Source: JAGPUQ01 sp050179115 (lineage in GTDB: Bacteria > Pseudomonadota > Gammaproteobacteria > Pseudomonadales > Porticoccaceae). From it: DNA of 64,000 nt. The stretch's first letter is position 1. Every line of letters begins with the position of its first letter. The stretch is taken from the NCBI GenBank assembly GCA_050179115.1, contig JBFXFL010000006.1:20824-84823 (forward strand), in the 5' to 3' direction. The notes under the pieces were generated by a model. It was not told the DNA's origin and did not search any database. It worked only from the letters and a program-made list of their open reading frames with translations. A program made the position numbers and the translations under genes. Shown in pieces: positions 27,019-36,358 of this stretch.

Positions 27019-28098
27019 ATGCGACAGGTTCGAGTCGATCTGGGTGCGCGCAGTTATCCGATACTGATTGGCGCTGGATTGCTTTCGGTGCCGGGATGCC
27101 TTTCGCCTTACGTCGCGGGAAAGCAGGTGCTGGTGGTGACCAACGATCGGGTCGCGCCGCTCTATCTGCAGCGTGCAGTCGCGGCTTTCGAAGGCAAGGA
27201 GATCGCGACCCTGGTGCTTCCCGATGGTGAATGTCACAAGACCCAGGCGACCCTAAGCCGTATTTTTGATGCCCTGATCGACGGTCGTTTTGATCGCGAA
27301 GTGATGCTGGCGGCGCTGGGCGGTGGGGTTATCGGCGACCTCACCGGATTTGCGGCCGCTTGTTATCAGCGTGGTGTGGATTTCATCCAGATTCCGACCA
27401 CGCTGCTCGCTCAGGTGGATTCTTCGGTGGGCGGCAAGACCGGGGTCAACCATCCCCGGGGCAAGAACATGATTGGCGCCTTCCATCAGCCACGCTGTGT
27501 GCTTGCCGATACGGCGACTCTGGAAACCCTGCCCGAGCGGGAATTGCGCGCCGGACTGGCGGAGGTGATCAAGTATGGCTTGATGGCCGACGCAGTTTTT
27601 TTTGGCTGGCTTGAAGAGCACATGGCAGCGCTTCTGGCGCGTGAATGCGAAGTCCTGGCCATCGCCATCGAACGCTGCTGCCAATTGAAGGCGCAAATAA
27701 TTGCGGCGGACGAGCGCGAAAGCGGGGCGCGTGCCCTGCTCAATCTTGGCCATACCTTTGGTCATGCGATTGAGGCGGCTCAGGATTACCAGGGGCTACT
27801 GCATGGAGAAGCGGTGGCGGTCGGAATGGCCATGGCGGCACGATGTTCCGCAGACATGGGTTGGTTGTCGGAAGCCGAATATCATCGCGCCACTGCGCTT
27901 CTCACTGCTGCGGGACTGCCGACGGGACGTCCGGCGGAACTGGATGCGGCGCGGTTGCGGGACCTAATGGCGAGCGACAAGAAGGTGAGTCAAGGCAGGG
28001 TCCGTCTGGTATTGTTGAACGGGATTGGCGCTGCGCGATTGACTGCGGAATATCCCGAAAGCATCCTCAGAGCAGCGTTGGAGCGCGACGCCAACTGA
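27019..28098 (+). CDS. aroB: 3-dehydroquinate synthase
   Basis: Second step of the shikimate pathway (DAHP to 3-dehydroquinate), NAD and divalent-metal dependent. The 359-residue protein shows VTNDRVAPLYL, the NAD-binding GGGVIGDLTGFAAA, STVD-like QVDSSVGGKTGVNHP, and metal ligands in LNLGHTFGHAIE and LLHGEAVAVGM. I chose ATG 27019 (MRQVRVDLGARSYPI), the usual N-terminus, over an upstream start at 26932. A 162-base spacer from aroK contains no gene that I recognise. The damX gene that often follows aroB is absent; hemE comes instead. Confidence 0.96.
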   Translation: MRQVRVDLGARSYPILIGAGLLSVPGCLSPYVAGKQVLVVTNDRVAPLYLQRAVAAFEGKEIATLVLPDGECHKTQATLSRIFDALIDGRFDREVMLAALGGGVIGDLTGFAAACYQRGVDFIQIPTTLLAQVDSSVGGKTGVNHPRGKNMIGAFHQPRCVLADTATLETLPERELRAGLAEVIKYGLMADAVFFGWLEEHMAALLARECEVLAIAIERCCQLKAQIIAADERESGARALLNLGHTFGHAIEAAQDYQGLLHGEAVAVGMAMAARCSADMGWLSEAEYHRATALLTAAGLPTGRPAELDAARLRDLMASDKKVSQGRVRLVLLNGIGAARLTAEYPESILRAALERDAN

Positions 28099-28157
28099 CC
28101 GTAATACTTGCGTACTCGAGATAAGATCCCCCAGAGTTTGAGAGGTATTTAACACGG

Positions 28158-29231
28158 ATGCGAGCGCTTCGGAACGACCGGATGTTACGCGCCCTGATGC
28201 GACAGCCGGTGGATGCAACGCCAATCTGGCTGATGCGTCAGGCAGGACGCTATTTGCCCGAATACCGCGCGGTCCGGCAAAGCGCCGGAGATTTCATGAG
28301 CCTGTGCCGGAATCCGGAACGCGCATGTGAAGTGACCCTGCAGCCCCTTGCCCGCTTTGATCTGGATGCCGCGATTCTCTTTTCCGACATTCTTACCATT
28401 CCGGATGCGCTGGGTCTGGGCCTTTACTTCGAGGAAGGCGAGGGCCCGCGCTTTCACAAGCCGCTGCGCGCTGCTGCCGACATCGAGAAACTCGGCGTAT
28501 TGGACACTGCACGGGACTTGCCCTATGTGCTGGACGCGGTGCGGCTGATTCGTCGCGAGCTGAATGGCAGTGTGCCCCTTATCGGATTTTCCGGCAGTCC
28601 CTGGACCCTCGCGACCTACATGATCGAGGGCGGGAGCAGTCGGGATTTCATCCGTACCAAGCAGTTGCTTTATGACGACCCTCAGCTACTTCACCTGCTG
28701 TTGAACAAGCTCGCGACTTCGGTCACCAACTATCTGAACGCGCAAATAGCCGCAGGTGCCCAAGTCGTGCAAATCTTCGATACATGGGGTGGTGCCCTGA
28801 GTGCAGCGGCATACCGCGAATTTTCGCTCGCATACATGGCCCGGATTGTGGCGGGTCTTACCCGCGAGGCCGAAGGACGCGCGGTCCCTGTCATATTGTT
28901 TACCAAGGGCGGCTCGCCCTGGCTGGACGCGATTGCCGACACCGGATGCGATGCGGTGGGATTGGATTGGTGCATGGACATCGGGCAGGCCCGTGATCAG
29001 GTTGGCAACCGGGTCGCGCTGCAGGGCAATCTGGACCCGGCGGTGCTGCGTGCATCCGCGACTGTTGTTGTGGCCGAGGCGGAACGGATTGTTCGAGCGT
29101 TCGGAGCAGGACCGGGCCATGTATTCAATCTGGGACATGGCATCAGCCCCGATGCCCCACCGGATCGGATCGCCGCCCTGGTTGACGCAGTTCACAGCAT
29201 GTCGGTGAAACAGCGACAAGCCGACGCCTAA
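28158..29231 (+). CDS. hemE: Uroporphyrinogen decarboxylase
   Basis: Decarboxylates uroporphyrinogen III to coproporphyrinogen III. The 357-residue protein carries the family signature PIWLMRQAGRYLPEYR (about residues 22-37), FSDILTIPDALGL, GFSGSPWTLATYMIEGG, and GNLDPAVL with the later GHGISPDAPPD. ATG 28158 is preceded by a weak GAGAGG-type site. It complements hemCD elsewhere in the window. Confidence 0.96.
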   Translation: MRALRNDRMLRALMRQPVDATPIWLMRQAGRYLPEYRAVRQSAGDFMSLCRNPERACEVTLQPLARFDLDAAILFSDILTIPDALGLGLYFEEGEGPRFHKPLRAAADIEKLGVLDTARDLPYVLDAVRLIRRELNGSVPLIGFSGSPWTLATYMIEGGSSRDFIRTKQLLYDDPQLLHLLLNKLATSVTNYLNAQIAAGAQVVQIFDTWGGALSAAAYREFSLAYMARIVAGLTREAEGRAVPVILFTKGGSPWLDAIADTGCDAVGLDWCMDIGQARDQVGNRVALQGNLDPAVLRASATVVVAEAERIVRAFGAGPGHVFNLGHGISPDAPPDRIAALVDAVHSMSVKQRQADA

Positions 29232-29386
29232 CCTGAGGCGTTGGTCGGCAAAAACCGCCGGTAAGTCGGAGTTCGTTGCAAATGAACCGGTTTTGCCTAT
29301 GCTGAGATAGCGCGACACCATGTGCAAGCCGGCAATGCCCAGTCGGCGCACCCAGAGTGGCGGTCGACGAGGTTAAAGGACCTGAC

Positions 29387-30778
29387 ATGGCAATCAAGCA
29401 AGTCAAGATCAACGTCAACGACCTGGCTATCGGCATGTATGTGTCGCAGCTTGATAGACCTTGGGCGCACACACCTTTTCCGCTGCAAGGCTTTCAGGTC
29501 CGCACTACCGAGGACATCGATACCCTTCGCAATTACTGTGACTACGTTCATGTAGATACCACCAAAAGCAACAGTCCGCTCGCTACGCAAGTCATACCGA
29601 GTCTGGATGTCCGTGGAGACAGTAGCGTACGCCGACCGCCAGTGCTTGGTCAGCGTGACCCCGGCAAGGGTGCGATCAAACCGACCCCCCTGGTCATACG
29701 CAAGGGGGTATATAACATCACAGTGTCGCTGCGGGCTGAAATGCGCCATGCCCGCATTGTCATCAAGCAGTTGCAGGATCAGCTGACGGCGGCCGCCAAG
29801 CAGCTAGCGCGGGGACGATTTGGTGACTATGACCAGCTGAAACACAGTGTCGAGGGTATGGTCGACTCCGTGCTGCGCTGTCCTGACGCCTTTACCTGGC
29901 TGATTCGCCTGCGTCAGCACGACCAGCATACCCACGGCCACAGTCTCCGTTCGGCGCTGTGGGCGGTGCAGTTTGCGCGGTTTATTGGGATGGAGCGGCG
30001 CGAAATTTCCACCCTGTGCCTGGGAACCTTGCTCAAGGATATCGGCAAGACGCGGGTGCCGGTGGCGATCCTTCGCAAACGCAACCGTTCGCCCGAGGAA
30101 GAACTCGAGTACCGAAAGTTCGTGGAGCTTGGTGTCGATATGCTGCGGGATACGCGGGCTGTCGAGCCGCGCGTGATCTCCGTGGTGCGCTATCACTGCG
30201 AACGTATGGATGGGTCGGGTTTTCCCGAGGGATTGGGCGGCAGCAAGATCCCGTTACTGGCGCGGATTGCGGGGATAGCCACGGTTTTCGATGCGATCAG
30301 CAATCCCTTCGAAGCCGAACAGCCTGTTGCGCCATCAAAGGCGGTCAGTTTGCTCTACGACATGCGCGGGGCCGAATTTCAGGAAGACCTGGTAGTCCAG
30401 TTCATTCAGTCCATTGGGCTCTATCCGGCAGGAACCCTGGTAGAACTCACTACAGGGGACATCGGCATTGTGGTGGAGCAGCATCCCGACTCGCGCCTCA
30501 CTCCACAGATCGCCGTGCTGGATCTGGCGGGTGGCGACCTCAATAGGAACTTCATTCTTGTTGACCTGAAGGAACAGGAAGCGGCGCGCAGGCTGCTGGT
30601 TGAAAATGGCCGGCGTAATGCCGGTGGAGTGGAGCGAGTGGCCATCGCCCGCGATCTCGAGCCAACCGGTTATGACATTGACGTGTCCGCGATTTCCAGC
30701 CTGTTCATGCAGGCCGAGCAGGAGCGCCGGACCGGCTTTATGGCGAGTCTGCGAGAGCGCTTCGCTAGACCGCACTGA
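29387..30778 (+). CDS. HD-GYP-like protein with DUF3391 N-terminal domain, degenerate HD pair
   Basis: 463-residue cytosolic protein: an N-terminal DUF3391-like region (KINVNDLAIGMYVSQLDRPW through YVHVDTTKS, about 5-62), a helical linker, then an HD-GYP-like c-di-GMP phosphodiesterase domain (about 165-345). The expected LLHDIGK reads LLKDIGK here, with Lys217-Asp218, so the metal-binding His of the HD pair is missing. The other signature reads YHCERMDGSGFPEGL, with GFP in place of GYP. Remaining metal-site segments (HTHGHSLRSA and later RIAGIATVFDAI) are retained. It may be a c-di-GMP binding effector with reduced or no hydrolysis (inference). ATG 29387 has an AAAGGA ribosome site. Confidence 0.87.
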   Translation: MAIKQVKINVNDLAIGMYVSQLDRPWAHTPFPLQGFQVRTTEDIDTLRNYCDYVHVDTTKSNSPLATQVIPSLDVRGDSSVRRPPVLGQRDPGKGAIKPTPLVIRKGVYNITVSLRAEMRHARIVIKQLQDQLTAAAKQLARGRFGDYDQLKHSVEGMVDSVLRCPDAFTWLIRLRQHDQHTHGHSLRSALWAVQFARFIGMERREISTLCLGTLLKDIGKTRVPVAILRKRNRSPEEELEYRKFVELGVDMLRDTRAVEPRVISVVRYHCERMDGSGFPEGLGGSKIPLLARIAGIATVFDAISNPFEAEQPVAPSKAVSLLYDMRGAEFQEDLVVQFIQSIGLYPAGTLVELTTGDIGIVVEQHPDSRLTPQIAVLDLAGGDLNRNFILVDLKEQEAARRLLVENGRRNAGGVERVAIARDLEPTGYDIDVSAISSLFMQAEQERRTGFMASLRERFARPH

Positions 30779-30815
30779 GCGGCGTCCCGGTTGCGCAGCT
30801 CGCGCGAGCGCGGGT

Positions 30816-31670
30816 TCATGGCGGCTGAGTGAGCCGACCCAGTTCTTCCCCCATTCGTAGATTCAACCCGGAAGTCGCGATCGTTAGCTCTACGCCGGGT
30901 GGCGTCAGCACAATGACCGTGGAACCAAAGCGAAAACGGCCGAGTTCGGCGCCCCGCACCAGTTCCACCTGCCCTTTCGTGAAACTGTCTTCCCGCAACG
31001 CGCCTGGACAATAACGACCCTGCCAGACCGTGTCGATACCGGCCACCAGCAGTGCGCCCACCAGCACCACTGCCATCTGCCCCGCAGGCGTATCGAACCA
31101 GCACACCAGGCGTTCGTTGCCGGCGTAGAGATTGGGCAGCGCGCGCGCGGTGCGCAGGTTCACCGAGAACAGCCGGCCGGGAATGTAGCGGGTCGCGATC
31201 AAGGTTCCGGACAGCGGCATGTGGACCCGGTGGTAGTCGCGCGGCGACAGATAGATGGTTGCAAAACAACCGTCGCGAAGCGCTGCGGTGCGCGCACTGG
31301 ACTCGCCCAGCAGCGCCTCCAACGTGAAAGTGCTGCCCTTGGCTTGCAGCAGGCAGTTCCCCGCGATGCGCCCCGCTTCGCTGATGACTCCGTCGGCCGG
31401 CGACACCAGCGTTTGTGCATCGCCCATCAGCGGGCGTGCGCCGGGTTTCAGTTCGCGGGTGAAAAAATCGTTGAACGAAGCGTATCGCTCACAATCGGGT
31501 TCTGCCGCTTCCGTCAGGTCGATCCGGAAGCGGCGCATGGCGGCGCGGATCAGCAGGCGTCGCACCCAGGGCACGCGCGTCTCGGCCAGACCACCAATGA
31601 GTCGGCTGAGCAGGTGTTGGGGAAGTGCGCGTTGCAGAGCGAGGTACAGGAAATCCCGAAAGTCGTGCAT
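30816..31670 (-). CDS. psd: Phosphatidylserine decarboxylase proenzyme
   Basis: Membrane-associated enzyme making phosphatidylethanolamine. The 284-residue proenzyme has the N-terminal RYASFNDFFTRELKPGARP, catalytic SPADGVISEAG, the YLSPRDYHRVHMP segment, and the self-cleavage site FGST (Ser250), which generates the pyruvoyl group; E. coli has LGST at this site. ATG 31670 gives the usual start; longer in-frame readings overlap rsgA. It lies 23 bases after rsgA on the same strand, as in many gammaproteobacteria. Confidence 0.95.
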   Translation of the reverse strand: MHDFRDFLYLALQRALPQHLLSRLIGGLAETRVPWVRRLLIRAAMRRFRIDLTEAAEPDCERYASFNDFFTRELKPGARPLMGDAQTLVSPADGVISEAGRIAGNCLLQAKGSTFTLEALLGESSARTAALRDGCFATIYLSPRDYHRVHMPLSGTLIATRYIPGRLFSVNLRTARALPNLYAGNERLVCWFDTPAGQMAVVLVGALLVAGIDTVWQGRYCPGALREDSFTKGQVELVRGAELGRFRFGSTVIVLTPPGVELTIATSGLNLRMGEELGRLTQPP

Positions 31671-31693
31671 GAAGTGAAAGCCGTTGTCGCTGC

Positions 31694-32662
31694 TTAGTGT
31701 GCGGTTTGCAGTTGGTGAAAGCTGGCCAGTCGGCGGGGATCCACTTCTCCGCGCTGGATGGCGGCAACGATGGCGCAACCCGGATCTCCGCGGTGTGCGC
31801 AATCGCGAAACCGGCACTGCATGGCCAGTGGAGCAAGCTCGATGAATCCGGCCATGAGGCGCTGCGGGTCCGGGCATTCCACCCCGAACTCGCGAATGCC
31901 GGGGGAGTCGATGACGGCGCCGCCGGGAACCGGATAAAACCGCGCCGTGGTGGTGGTATGGCGGCCCTTCGCCCCGGAGTCGGAGAGTGCTCCGACAGCG
32001 GCGTCGGTGCCGGGAAACAGCCGGTTGATCAGCGATGACTTGCCGACCCCGGACTGCCCGCAAAAAATGCTGACCCTGCCGCTCAAGCGGGCGCGCAGTG
32101 CGTCGATGCCGGCGCCGGTATGGGCGGAAACCTTCAGCACCGGATAACCCAGGGCACCGTAGGACGCGCAGATAGCGGCGACAGCCCGCTGCCCCGACGC
32201 CGAACCGAGATCGCATTTGTTGACAAGGATCAGCGCGCTCATGCCTTCCAGTTCGGCGGCGACCAGAAACCGGTCGACGAGATTGGCGTGGGGCTCCGGC
32301 TCCGCCGCGATCACAATCCCGACCTGGTCGATATTGGCAGCGAGGATCCGGACCTGATTGTTATCGCGGCGGCGGAGCACACTGCGCCGTGGCGCCACCG
32401 CGGTGATAACGCCGCGACGACCGCCGGTCTGCCAGAGCACGCGGTCGCCCACTACGGGTTCCAGATGCGTGCGGAGGTAACAGCGCTGCCGGGGTTGTTC
32501 GGGATGCTCGGGGTCAACCACGTCCGCTTCGCGACCGTAGCGAGCGGTAACCAGCCCCGCGCGTTCGGTGCCGACGTTGTCCGGGCCGAGGCGATCGAGT
32601 GCGCGTTCCCGGTTGGTCCCGATCCGGCGCCGCTGTTGCAGCGACAGCCTGCGTTTTGCCAT
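31694..32662 (-). CDS. rsgA: Ribosome small subunit GTPase RsgA
   Basis: Circularly permuted GTPase involved in 30S maturation; 322 residues. An N-terminal OB fold (about 35-110) is followed by permuted G motifs: G4 NKCD, then G1 GQSGVGKSSLINRL, switch region KGRHTTTTA and G3 DSPG. The C-terminal zinc knuckle is CRFRDCAHRGDPGCAI. The basic N-terminus MAKRRLSLQQRRRI fits the family. It diverges from orn, the classic rsgA/orn arrangement. Confidence 0.96.
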   Translation of the reverse strand: MAKRRLSLQQRRRIGTNRERALDRLGPDNVGTERAGLVTARYGREADVVDPEHPEQPRQRCYLRTHLEPVVGDRVLWQTGGRRGVITAVAPRRSVLRRRDNNQVRILAANIDQVGIVIAAEPEPHANLVDRFLVAAELEGMSALILVNKCDLGSASGQRAVAAICASYGALGYPVLKVSAHTGAGIDALRARLSGRVSIFCGQSGVGKSSLINRLFPGTDAAVGALSDSGAKGRHTTTTARFYPVPGGAVIDSPGIREFGVECPDPQRLMAGFIELAPLAMQCRFRDCAHRGDPGCAIVAAIQRGEVDPRRLASFHQLQTAH

Positions 32663-32766
32663 GCCCCGAAGTGCCTGTGTTGTAGGGCGCCAAGCATATA
32701 GGATAATCCCCCCGCCAGTACCGACGCCGTCCGGCGCTGGTACCGGCGCTGCCGGCTGGAGCGAAA

Positions 32767-33318
32767 ATGAACACAGGCAACCCCGCGGACCTCCATCTGA
32801 TCTGGATCGATCTGGAAATGACCGGTCTGGACACGATCAACGACACCATTATCGAAATTGCCACGCTGGTGACTGATCGCGATCTCTGTGTGCTCGCCGA
32901 GGGGCCGAGTCTCGCCATTTACCGGCCGGATGCAGTGCTCGGGAAAATGGACGACTGGAACACGCGCCAGCACACCCAGTCGGGGCTGGTGCGACGGGTG
33001 CGCGAGAGTCCCTGCAGCGCGCGCGATGCCGAGCTCGCAACGCTGGCATTTCTGCGCGCCTGGGTGGCGCCCGGGGTGTCGCCCATGTGCGGTAATTCGA
33101 TCTGCCAGGATCGCCGTTTTCTGGCCCGGGAGATGCCGGAGCTCGAAGCCTATTTTCACTACCGCAACCTCGACGTCAGCACCGTCAAGGAATTGGTGCG
33201 GCGCTGGCGGCCGGAGCTGCTCGGCGGCGTGCAAAAGAATTCCCGGCATCTGGCGCTGGAGGATATTCGCGATTCGGTCGCCGAGCTCAGTTACTACCGC
33301 CAACATTTCATCCGCTGA
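32767..33318 (+). CDS. orn: Oligoribonuclease
   Basis: DEDDh 3'-5' exonuclease that degrades short RNAs, including pGpG from c-di-GMP turnover. The 183-residue protein begins LIWIDLEMTGLDTINDTIIEIAT (first Asp and Glu), contains MCGNSICQDRRFLAREMP, and ends with NSRHLALEDIRDSVAELSYYR, holding the catalytic His and last Asp. Length is typical. It shares a divergent region of about 100 bases with rsgA. Confidence 0.96.
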   Translation: MNTGNPADLHLIWIDLEMTGLDTINDTIIEIATLVTDRDLCVLAEGPSLAIYRPDAVLGKMDDWNTRQHTQSGLVRRVRESPCSARDAELATLAFLRAWVAPGVSPMCGNSICQDRRFLAREMPELEAYFHYRNLDVSTVKELVRRWRPELLGGVQKNSRHLALEDIRDSVAELSYYRQHFIR

Positions 33319-33457
33319 GGCACTGCATGCGGATGCCTTGCCTTCGCGACCGGCAGGTGCGCCGGCATTGCTGGTCAAAGCCGGGTTCGTTAAGGTAGCG
33401 CGCCGCTATTGCGAGCGCGGACGACCGCCCCGCACAACAACCTGTCCTAGGAGCATC

Positions 33458-34618
33458 ATGAGCATTCCCTGGTTAACCGACGAAGAGCGCTTCATCGAAG
33501 AAACCGCGCGGCGTTTTGCCCGCGAGCGTCTGGCCGAAGGCTATCAGGCGCGCAGCCAGCAGGAATGCATCGATCGCACGCTGCTGCGCGAATTGGGCCA
33601 ATTGGGGCTGGTCGCGCCGACGCTCGCGGAGGAATACGGCGGCATTGGTGCCTCCAGCGTGGTGGCCGGCCTGGTCTGTGAGGCGCTCGCCTACGCCGAC
33701 ATCAATATCAGCTATGTCGCGATGACTTCACCGCTGGTCGGTGGCGTGATTCAGGACCATGGCACTGATGCCATGAAAGAAACCGTGCTGCCGCGCATTG
33801 CCGCGGGGGAAATCCTGGTGCAACTGGGGCTGACCGAACCCAGGGGCGGCTCGGATGCCGCCAATCTCGCCTTGCGGGCGACCCGCAAAGGCGACCGTTT
33901 CGTGCTCAATGGCGAGAAGACGTCGATCACCTACGGTGCCCAGGCCGAGATGATGCTGATGTTTGCGCGCACCGATCCGGACCTGCCGGGCGCGCGCGGC
34001 GTCACGGCGTTTCTGGTGCCCCTCGACCTGCCCGGTGTCACCTGCACCCGTTTCGCGGATGTCGGCAGCCGGCCGGTCGGTCGCGGACAGGTGTTCTTCG
34101 ACGACGTCGAAATTCCCGAAACCGCGATGGTGGGCAGGGAAGGCGAGGGCTTCACCAAGGTCATGCAGGGGTTCGATCTCAGTCGCTTTCTGATCGCGCT
34201 GATGTGCATCGGAACCGCGCAGGCATCGGTGGACGAGACCTGGCGCTACATTCAGGATCGCGAAGCCTTTGGACGCCCGCTCGCCAAGTTTCAGGGCACT
34301 ACCTTCCCCCTCGCCGAACACGACAGCAAGCTCGCGGCAGTGCGTGCCTTGTCCTATCAGGGTCTGGCGTTGCGTGATCGCGGTATGCCCCATACCAAGG
34401 AAGCCGCGATGGTGAAATGGATGGGTCCGAAATGGGGGACCGATATCATCCAGGACTGTCTGGTACTCCACGGTCACTACGGCTGGGGCATGGACCTGCC
34501 CCACTTGCAGCGCATGATCGACGTGATGGGACTGCAGATCGGTGACGGCACTTCCCATATCATGAAGACCATCATTGCGCGCGAGACCATCGGCGCGGTC
34601 GGCGTCGCGTACAAATAG
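33458..34618 (+). CDS. Acyl-CoA dehydrogenase family protein
   Basis: Flavin-dependent acyl-CoA dehydrogenase of 386 residues. Visible segments: LGLVAPTLAEEYGG, LTEPRGGSDAANLA (FAD/substrate loop), RPVGRGQVFFDDVEIP, and REAFGRPLAKFQGTTFPLAE. The position of the catalytic Glu in medium-chain enzymes (YEGTS) is taken by Asp363 in IGDGTSHIMKTII. The base may therefore be Asp, or lie elsewhere as in isovaleryl-CoA dehydrogenase; substrate cannot be assigned. ATG 33458 has a TAGGAG ribosome site. No electron-transfer flavoprotein or beta-oxidation partner is adjacent. Confidence 0.88.
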   Translation: MSIPWLTDEERFIEETARRFARERLAEGYQARSQQECIDRTLLRELGQLGLVAPTLAEEYGGIGASSVVAGLVCEALAYADINISYVAMTSPLVGGVIQDHGTDAMKETVLPRIAAGEILVQLGLTEPRGGSDAANLALRATRKGDRFVLNGEKTSITYGAQAEMMLMFARTDPDLPGARGVTAFLVPLDLPGVTCTRFADVGSRPVGRGQVFFDDVEIPETAMVGREGEGFTKVMQGFDLSRFLIALMCIGTAQASVDETWRYIQDREAFGRPLAKFQGTTFPLAEHDSKLAAVRALSYQGLALRDRGMPHTKEAAMVKWMGPKWGTDIIQDCLVLHGHYGWGMDLPHLQRMIDVMGLQIGDGTSHIMKTIIARETIGAVGVAYK

Positions 34619-34731
34619 CCTCGTGACCGCTCGTTCGGTCAGCACGCGGTGGATTCCGGGCTACACTCGGTAGCCCGCGGAACTCGCCGCGGGGAAGGAC
34701 CGTTTCTCTGGAAATCGAGACGAGGTACCGC

Positions 34732-35580
34732 ATGTTCAGGAAATTCCATACCGAACCCTACTACCTGCTCCGCTATATGCTGGGCTGGGCGATCGTGCTC
34801 GGGTTGGTAACCGCCTGGTTCTGGACTTCGCCCGGGAGTGCCGGCGACGGTTGGCTGCTGGCGCTGACGATCGCGCTGATCATCTGTACCCGGTTCGATG
34901 CCATGCTGCTTGCGATCATCCCGGCGATCCTGTTGACGCCGGCGCCGCTGACCACCGCGCTGTGGCTGGTGCTGCTGTTTCCCGTTACCTGGGCGCTGGG
35001 CGTCGTGGGTGCCGTGTTCATTCACAACGCCAGCCATGACCAGTTTCGCCCGCGCTGGCTGAACCCGGTGGTGGGCGAACTCACCGGCTGGTTCCTGCGC
35101 ACCAATCTGCTGGGCTGGAAGCTGGTGCACCACTATCATCACAAGCATACCGACGATCCGGAGCGGGATCCCCACTGTCCCGGCACCATGACCTTCTGGC
35201 GTTACGCCAACTCGATGCAGAGTTCCTCCATGCGCTATCTGGATGCCCGCCACCAGGAAATTCATCAGCTGCCCGTCTGGTACTACGCGATCGCCGGAGT
35301 GGCTGCGGTGACCGGGTTCGCGCTGATGCCCCTGAGCTTATTCATGTTGCTGGGGCCGACCTGGTTCGCCGCGGTGTGGATGCCGACCCTGTGCTCGGGT
35401 TGGTGGCTGTTCACCGTGATCAACTACCACACCCATCCGCTTGGCGCAGATGGTCGCAATGGGGCGGCAGACCTCCATAGTCGTGCATGGCACCGTATTC
35501 TCAACTGCGTTGGGTTTGGTGTGCTCTATCATGCCGCACACCATCGCAATGCCCGGTTGTTCAACCCCATGCCGCGCTGA
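34732..35580 (+). CDS. Membrane fatty acid desaturase family protein
   Basis: Integral membrane di-iron desaturase/hydroxylase of 282 residues. Hydrophobic segments occupy about residues 14-33, 42-60, 66-100 and 183-226. The three His clusters are present: HNASHDQF (about 99-106), HHYHHKHTDDPERDPH (about 136-151), and HAAHH near the C-terminus, with INYHTH an additional cluster. This supports a functional di-iron centre. It probably introduces a double bond or hydroxyl into a lipid or related chain; the exact substrate is not evident. ATG 34732 stands about 115 bases after the acyl-CoA dehydrogenase stop. Confidence 0.87.
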   Translation: MFRKFHTEPYYLLRYMLGWAIVLGLVTAWFWTSPGSAGDGWLLALTIALIICTRFDAMLLAIIPAILLTPAPLTTALWLVLLFPVTWALGVVGAVFIHNASHDQFRPRWLNPVVGELTGWFLRTNLLGWKLVHHYHHKHTDDPERDPHCPGTMTFWRYANSMQSSSMRYLDARHQEIHQLPVWYYAIAGVAAVTGFALMPLSLFMLLGPTWFAAVWMPTLCSGWWLFTVINYHTHPLGADGRNGAADLHSRAWHRILNCVGFGVLYHAAHHRNARLFNPMPR

Positions 35581-35696
35581 CCCAGGTTCCCGACGCGGGG
35601 CGTCGAAGCGGGATGCAGCGTTCAAACCCCGGGGAAAATGCCATAATCGGCCACCCACGGACCCAACCGACAACCATTCACAGAAAGGAGACGACC

Positions 35697-36179
35697 ATGA
35701 CAATCAAGGCTGGAGATACCATGCCCGAAGGGCGCTTTACCATCATGAAAGCCGACGGCCCCGGCTCTGTCAGCAGCAAGGAATTCTTCGAAGGCAAGAA
35801 AGTGGTGCTGTTCTCGGTGCCGGGCGCCTTTACCCCGACCTGCTCGCGGCAACATCTGCCGGGTTTTGTCGAAAAGGCCGCCGAATTCCAGAAGAAGGGC
35901 GTCGACACCATCGCCTGCATGGCGGTCAACGATGTCTTTGTCATGGATGCCTGGGGCAAGAGCGCAAACGCCGATGGCAAGGTGACCATGCTCGCCGATG
36001 GCAACGGCGACTACGCGCGTGCGCTGGGTCTGGAGCTGGATGCCACCGGCTTCGGCATGGGCAAGCGCGGCCAGCGTTTCGCGCTGGTCGTCGACAACGG
36101 CAAGGTGAGTCACGTCTTTGTTGAAGAGGCCGGCAAGTTCAAGGTGAGCTCTGCCGAGCATGTGCTCGCCAGTCTCTGA
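35697..36179 (+). CDS. Peroxiredoxin (Prx5-type, AhpC/TSA-redoxin family)
   Basis: Thiol peroxidase of 160 residues. The peroxidatic Cys49 lies in PGAFTPTCSRQHLPGF, the Prx5/PrxII signature, with GFGMGKRGQRFALVV near the C-terminal half. A second Cys occurs in DTIACMAVND. It is probably cytosolic, reducing hydrogen and alkyl peroxides with thioredoxin or glutaredoxin/glutathione as reductant (family knowledge). ATG 35697 has an excellent AAAGGAG ribosome site. A 9-bp stem hairpin follows the stop. Confidence 0.93.
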   Translation: MTIKAGDTMPEGRFTIMKADGPGSVSSKEFFEGKKVVLFSVPGAFTPTCSRQHLPGFVEKAAEFQKKGVDTIACMAVNDVFVMDAWGKSANADGKVTMLADGNGDYARALGLELDATGFGMGKRGQRFALVVDNGKVSHVFVEEAGKFKVSSAEHVLASL

Positions 36180-36188
36180 CGCCAGCCA

Positions 36189-36217
36189 CTGCCGGCCACC
36201 CCTGCGGCGGCCGGCAG
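36189..36217 (+). terminator. Hairpin after the peroxiredoxin gene
   Basis: CTGCCGGCC (36189-36197) pairs with GGCCGGCAG (36209-36217) across an 11-base loop, starting about 10 bases after the peroxiredoxin stop. There is no U-run, so it may stall or protect the transcript rather than act as a strong intrinsic terminator. Confidence 0.5.
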
Positions 36218-36358
36218 CCCTGCATTCGCTGAAATTTCCACCGGGCGGTATCAGTATTGATCGATGATGGCGATTGCGTCGGAACGTGCCTCGACGTGAC
36301 TCCATAGGAATAATGAACACATGGCGCCAGCCCGGTCACTTTACGTTGAATGAATCCC

